Source: Kitasatospora indigofera (GTDB lineage Bacteria; Actinomycetota; Actinomycetes; Streptomycetales; Streptomycetaceae). Taken from it: a stretch of 50,530 nt of DNA. The notes beneath the pieces are model-generated. The model searched no databases, was not told where the DNA came from, and was given only the letters and a program-made list of their open reading frames with translations. The stretch is taken from positions 1 to 50,530 of the forward strand of contig NZ_BNBO01000063.1 in assembly GCF_014655955.1 (NCBI RefSeq), given 5' to 3'. Of this stretch, positions 48,813 through 50,530 are shown piece by piece (position 1 is the stretch's first letter; each line of letters opens with the position of its first letter). The position numbers and the translations under genes were made by a program.

Positions 48813-50128
48813 GTGGTGGAGGCCTTGTCGGACGAGTGCGTGAGCACGACGGCGTGGGCCGTCGTTCCGTGGCCCAGGACGCCGTGATCGTACGCGGTCT
48901 CGGCGTGCACGGCGAGGTCCAGACCGGTGAGTTCGTGCTCCTCCGGGGCGCGGAAGCCCATCACCCGGTCGATCGCCCGCCCGATCCCGTACGTCATCGC
49001 GAAGGCGTACGCGCCGACCACGACCACCGCGACCAGCTGCTTGCCGATCTGGCCCAGGCCGCCGCCGTGCAGCAGGCCGGCCGGGCCACCGGTCATCGTG
49101 GCGGTGGCGAACAGGCCGATGAGCACGGTGCCGATGACGCCGGCCACGAAGTGCACGCCGACCACGTCGAGCGAGTCGTCGAAGCCGAAGCGGAACTTCC
49201 AGCTCACCGCGTACGAGCAGACCACGCCCGCCGCCAGTCCGATCACCAGGGCGCCGAGCAGGTCGACGCTGCCGCAGGACGGGGTGATCGCGACCAGGCC
49301 GGCCACCGCGCCGGAGGCCGCGCCCAGGGTGGTGGCGTGGCCGTCCCGGCGCTTCTCCACCAGCAGCCAGCCCAGCAGGCCGGTGCAGCCGGCCGCCTGG
49401 GTGTTGAGCAGCGCGGAGGCCGCCAGGCCGTTGGCGCCGAGCGCGGAGCCGCCGTTGAAGCCGAACCAGCCGAACCAGAGCAGGCCGGCGCCGAGCAGCA
49501 CCAGCGGCAGGTTGTGCGGGCGCATGGCCTCCTTCCGGAAGCCGAGGCGCGGTCCGAGCAGCAGGGCCAGGGCCAGGCCGCTGGCACCGCAGTTGACCTC
49601 GACGACGGTGCCGCCGGCGAAGTCCAGGGCGCCGAGCTTCGACAGGATCCAGCCGCCGGGGGCGAAGACCCAGTGCGCGACCGGGACGTAGACCAGCAGC
49701 GTCCAGACGGCGGTGAAGGCCACCCAGGAGCCGAACTTGGCCCGGTCCGCGATGGCGCCGCTGATCAGGGCGGCGGTGATGATCGCGAAGGTCAGCTGGA
49801 AGGTCGCGAAGAGCACGGTCGGGACGTGGCCGGTGAGCGAGGAGGGGGTGATTCCGGCCATCCCGAGGTGGTCGAGGCCGCCGATCAGGCCCCAGCCGCC
49901 GGCGTCGGCGCCGAAGGCGAGCGAGTAGCCGGCCAGCAGCCAGACCACGGTGACGACCGCGATCGAGACGAAGCTCATCATGATCATGTTGAGCACGCTC
50001 TTGGTGCGCACCATGCCGCCGTAGAACAGTGCCAGGCCGGGCGTCATCAGCAGGACGAGGGCGGTGCTGGCGAGCAGCCAGGCGGTGTCACCGGTGTCGA
50101 GTCCGGTGGTCGTGTCAGCCAGGAGCAT
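48809..50128 (-). CDS. amtB: Ammonium transporter AmtB
   Basis: A 439-residue, 11-helix Amt/Mep channel protein. LFYGGMVRTKSVLNMIMMSFVS, SGAIADRAKFGSWVAFTAVWTLLVYVPVAHWVF, PHNLPLVLLGAGLLWFGWFGFNGGSALGANG and FDDSLDVVGVHFVAGVIGTV are typical. The pore twin-His is altered: where E. coli has DFAGGTVVHINA (His168) this reads DFAGGTVVEVNCG, Glu177, while the second His (GVHFVAG) is kept. ATG at 50128 was chosen (MLLADTTTG), giving a mature form beginning with helix 1; the open frame upstream is not Amt-like. GGAAGG is upstream. Coupled to glnK. Confidence 0.94.
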   Translation of the reverse strand: MLLADTTTGLDTGDTAWLLASTALVLLMTPGLALFYGGMVRTKSVLNMIMMSFVSIAVVTVVWLLAGYSLAFGADAGGWGLIGGLDHLGMAGITPSSLTGHVPTVLFATFQLTFAIITAALISGAIADRAKFGSWVAFTAVWTLLVYVPVAHWVFAPGGWILSKLGALDFAGGTVVEVNCGASGLALALLLGPRLGFRKEAMRPHNLPLVLLGAGLLWFGWFGFNGGSALGANGLAASALLNTQAAGCTGLLGWLLVEKRRDGHATTLGAASGAVAGLVAITPSCGSVDLLGALVIGLAAGVVCSYAVSWKFRFGFDDSLDVVGVHFVAGVIGTVLIGLFATATMTGGPAGLLHGGGLGQIGKQLVAVVVVGAYAFAMTYGIGRAIDRVMGFRAPEEHELTGLDLAVHAETAYDHGVLGHGTTAHAVVLTHSSDKASTT

Positions 50129-50260
50129 GCGGATCGGTGCCTTCCCAAGCGGCGGCCCGCGCAGACGGAGGTGCCGTACCCGGTGCCGCCGGAGGGTGGG
50201 GAGGGCGGCCGGTGGGCGGGGTTTGCGCGCGAGTCGGATGGGAGAGTGTTTCCCGGCCAA

Positions 50261-50298
50261 ATTTCTTGTTGCAGACACCGGTGTTTCCGACGTGTTTC
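50261..50298 (-). promoter_or_regulatory. Degenerate GlnR box upstream of amtB
   Basis: Read on the minus strand: GAAAC-n6-GAAAC-n6-GTCTG-n6-GAAAT. The spacing equals the GlnR consensus (gTnAC-n6-GAAAC twice); the b1 half-site is perfect, the other three have one or two mismatches. It is 133 bases ahead of the amtB start. Confidence 0.5.
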
Positions 50299-50394
50299 GT
50301 GTTGCCGCCGCATTTCCGTCCGCTCACCGCGGGCGCTCGCCCGGGGCTGACCGGGAACCGGCGCGAAGCCGGCGGAGGACGGCTTACGACGACG

Positions 50395-50430
50395 GGCAGG
50401 GCCCGGCAGCGGTTGCTGCCGGGCCCTGCC
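50395..50430 (-). terminator. Terminator of the gene entering from the right
   Basis: A 16-bp perfect stem (GGCAGGGCCCGGCAGC at 50395-50410, complement 50415-50430) with a four-base loop. It lies 46 bases beyond the stop (50476) of the truncated minus-strand gene. Confidence 0.8.
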
Positions 50431-50475
50431 GTCATGCCGTGCTCACCTGTCTCCTGGCCGTCAGCGGCCGGGGAT

Positions 50476-50530
50476 TCAGCTGGTGGCGATGGAGGTGTCG
50501 TCGATCACGAAGCTCGTCTGCAGCGAGGAG
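50476..50530 (-). CDS. 3' end of a gene cut by the window edge (secreted-protein-like C-terminus)
   Basis: Only 17 codons plus the TGA are visible: SSLQTSFVIDDTSIATS. The FVIDDTS ending resembles the last strand of carbohydrate-binding beta-sandwich domains in secreted Streptomyces enzymes. A terminator immediately follows, which supports a real gene end. Nothing further can be said. Confidence 0.45.
   Translation of the reverse strand, partial: SSLQTSFVIDDTSIATS

Noticed and set aside
49000..50250. Frames antisense to amtB
   Set aside because: Shadow of a hydrophobic GC-rich gene; the plus-strand product is Ala/Gln/Glu low complexity.
1..50530. tRNA or rRNA genes, including one near the glnA-end repeat
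   Set aside because: I looked for CCA-proximal T-arm motifs and rRNA-conserved segments and found none; the 20-bp repeat is coding sequence of glnA, not a tRNA end.

Overview
The window is a stretch of actinomycete chromosome from Streptomyces or the closely related Kitasatospora. Base composition is very GC-rich throughout, codon third positions are nearly all G or C, GTG starts are common, and the gene content and order (pspA, cobU-cobT-cobS, pepA, lpdA, sucB, lipB, lipA, a DUF4191 protein, an RDD protein, glnA) match, from memory, the S. coelicolor region around SCO2167-SCO2198. No tRNA, rRNA, CRISPR array or intact transposase/integrase was seen.

Layout. 0-3.5 kb: PspA and its small partner (minus strand), then a DUF3043 membrane protein and a CmoM/SmtA-like methyltransferase (plus), and a small conserved protein. 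3.5-6.2 kb: cobalamin lower-ligand and nucleotide-loop genes cobU, cobT and cobS. 6.9-12 kb: leucyl aminopeptidase pepA, then lpdA and sucB (E3 and a two-lipoyl-domain E2 of 2-oxoacid dehydrogenase complexes), bounded by strong intrinsic terminators. 12-17.3 kb: DUF4240 protein, DUF2510 membrane protein, GNAT acetyltransferase, TIGR01777 epimerase and an FAD amine-oxidase-like protein. 17.4-23.9 kb: a large XRE-like regulator divergent from a 3-hydroxybutyrate dehydrogenase / MHS-family transporter / GAF-PucR regulator cassette. 24-28.1 kb: lipB and lipA (lipoylation of the upstream E2), a 62-residue small protein, a DUF4191 membrane protein and an RDD membrane protein. 28.2-29.9 kb: glnA with a complete GlnR box.

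The most unusual region is 29.87-32.07 kb. The last 20 coding bases of glnA recur exactly at 32053-32072. The roughly 2.2 kb between the copies is lower in GC than its surroundings and holds a 39-bp palindrome, a decayed mycothione-reductase-like pseudogene and one intact gene, a predicted PUA/EVE-like plus HNH nuclease. This looks like a small island, perhaps a defence cargo, inserted at the 3' end of glnA.

32.2-38 kb is a run of single genes: cytochrome P450, ArsC/Spx-like reductase, flavin-binding PPOX protein, DUF1697, DUF1707-FHA, DUF1152, DUF6891 and GNAT. 38.1-40.4 kb is a divergent TetR regulator / FAD monooxygenase pair with two matching operator palindromes. 40.5-44.2 kb: hemerythrin-like protein, lipoprotein esterase, SDR, small protein. 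44.5-46.7 kb: secreted alpha-amylase with CBM25 and CBM20 and MalR-like dyads upstream. 46.9-48.4 kb: SigE-family ECF sigma factor and a single-pass membrane protein. 48.5-50.1 kb: translationally coupled amtB-glnK without glnD and with Glu in place of the first twin-His residue. A truncated secreted-protein gene enters from the right edge.

Functional links: glnA, glnK and amtB form the nitrogen-assimilation theme, each unit with a visible or degenerate GlnR-type box; lpdA, sucB, lipB and lipA form the lipoyl theme. Function calls rest on motifs and recollection of families, not on database searches.
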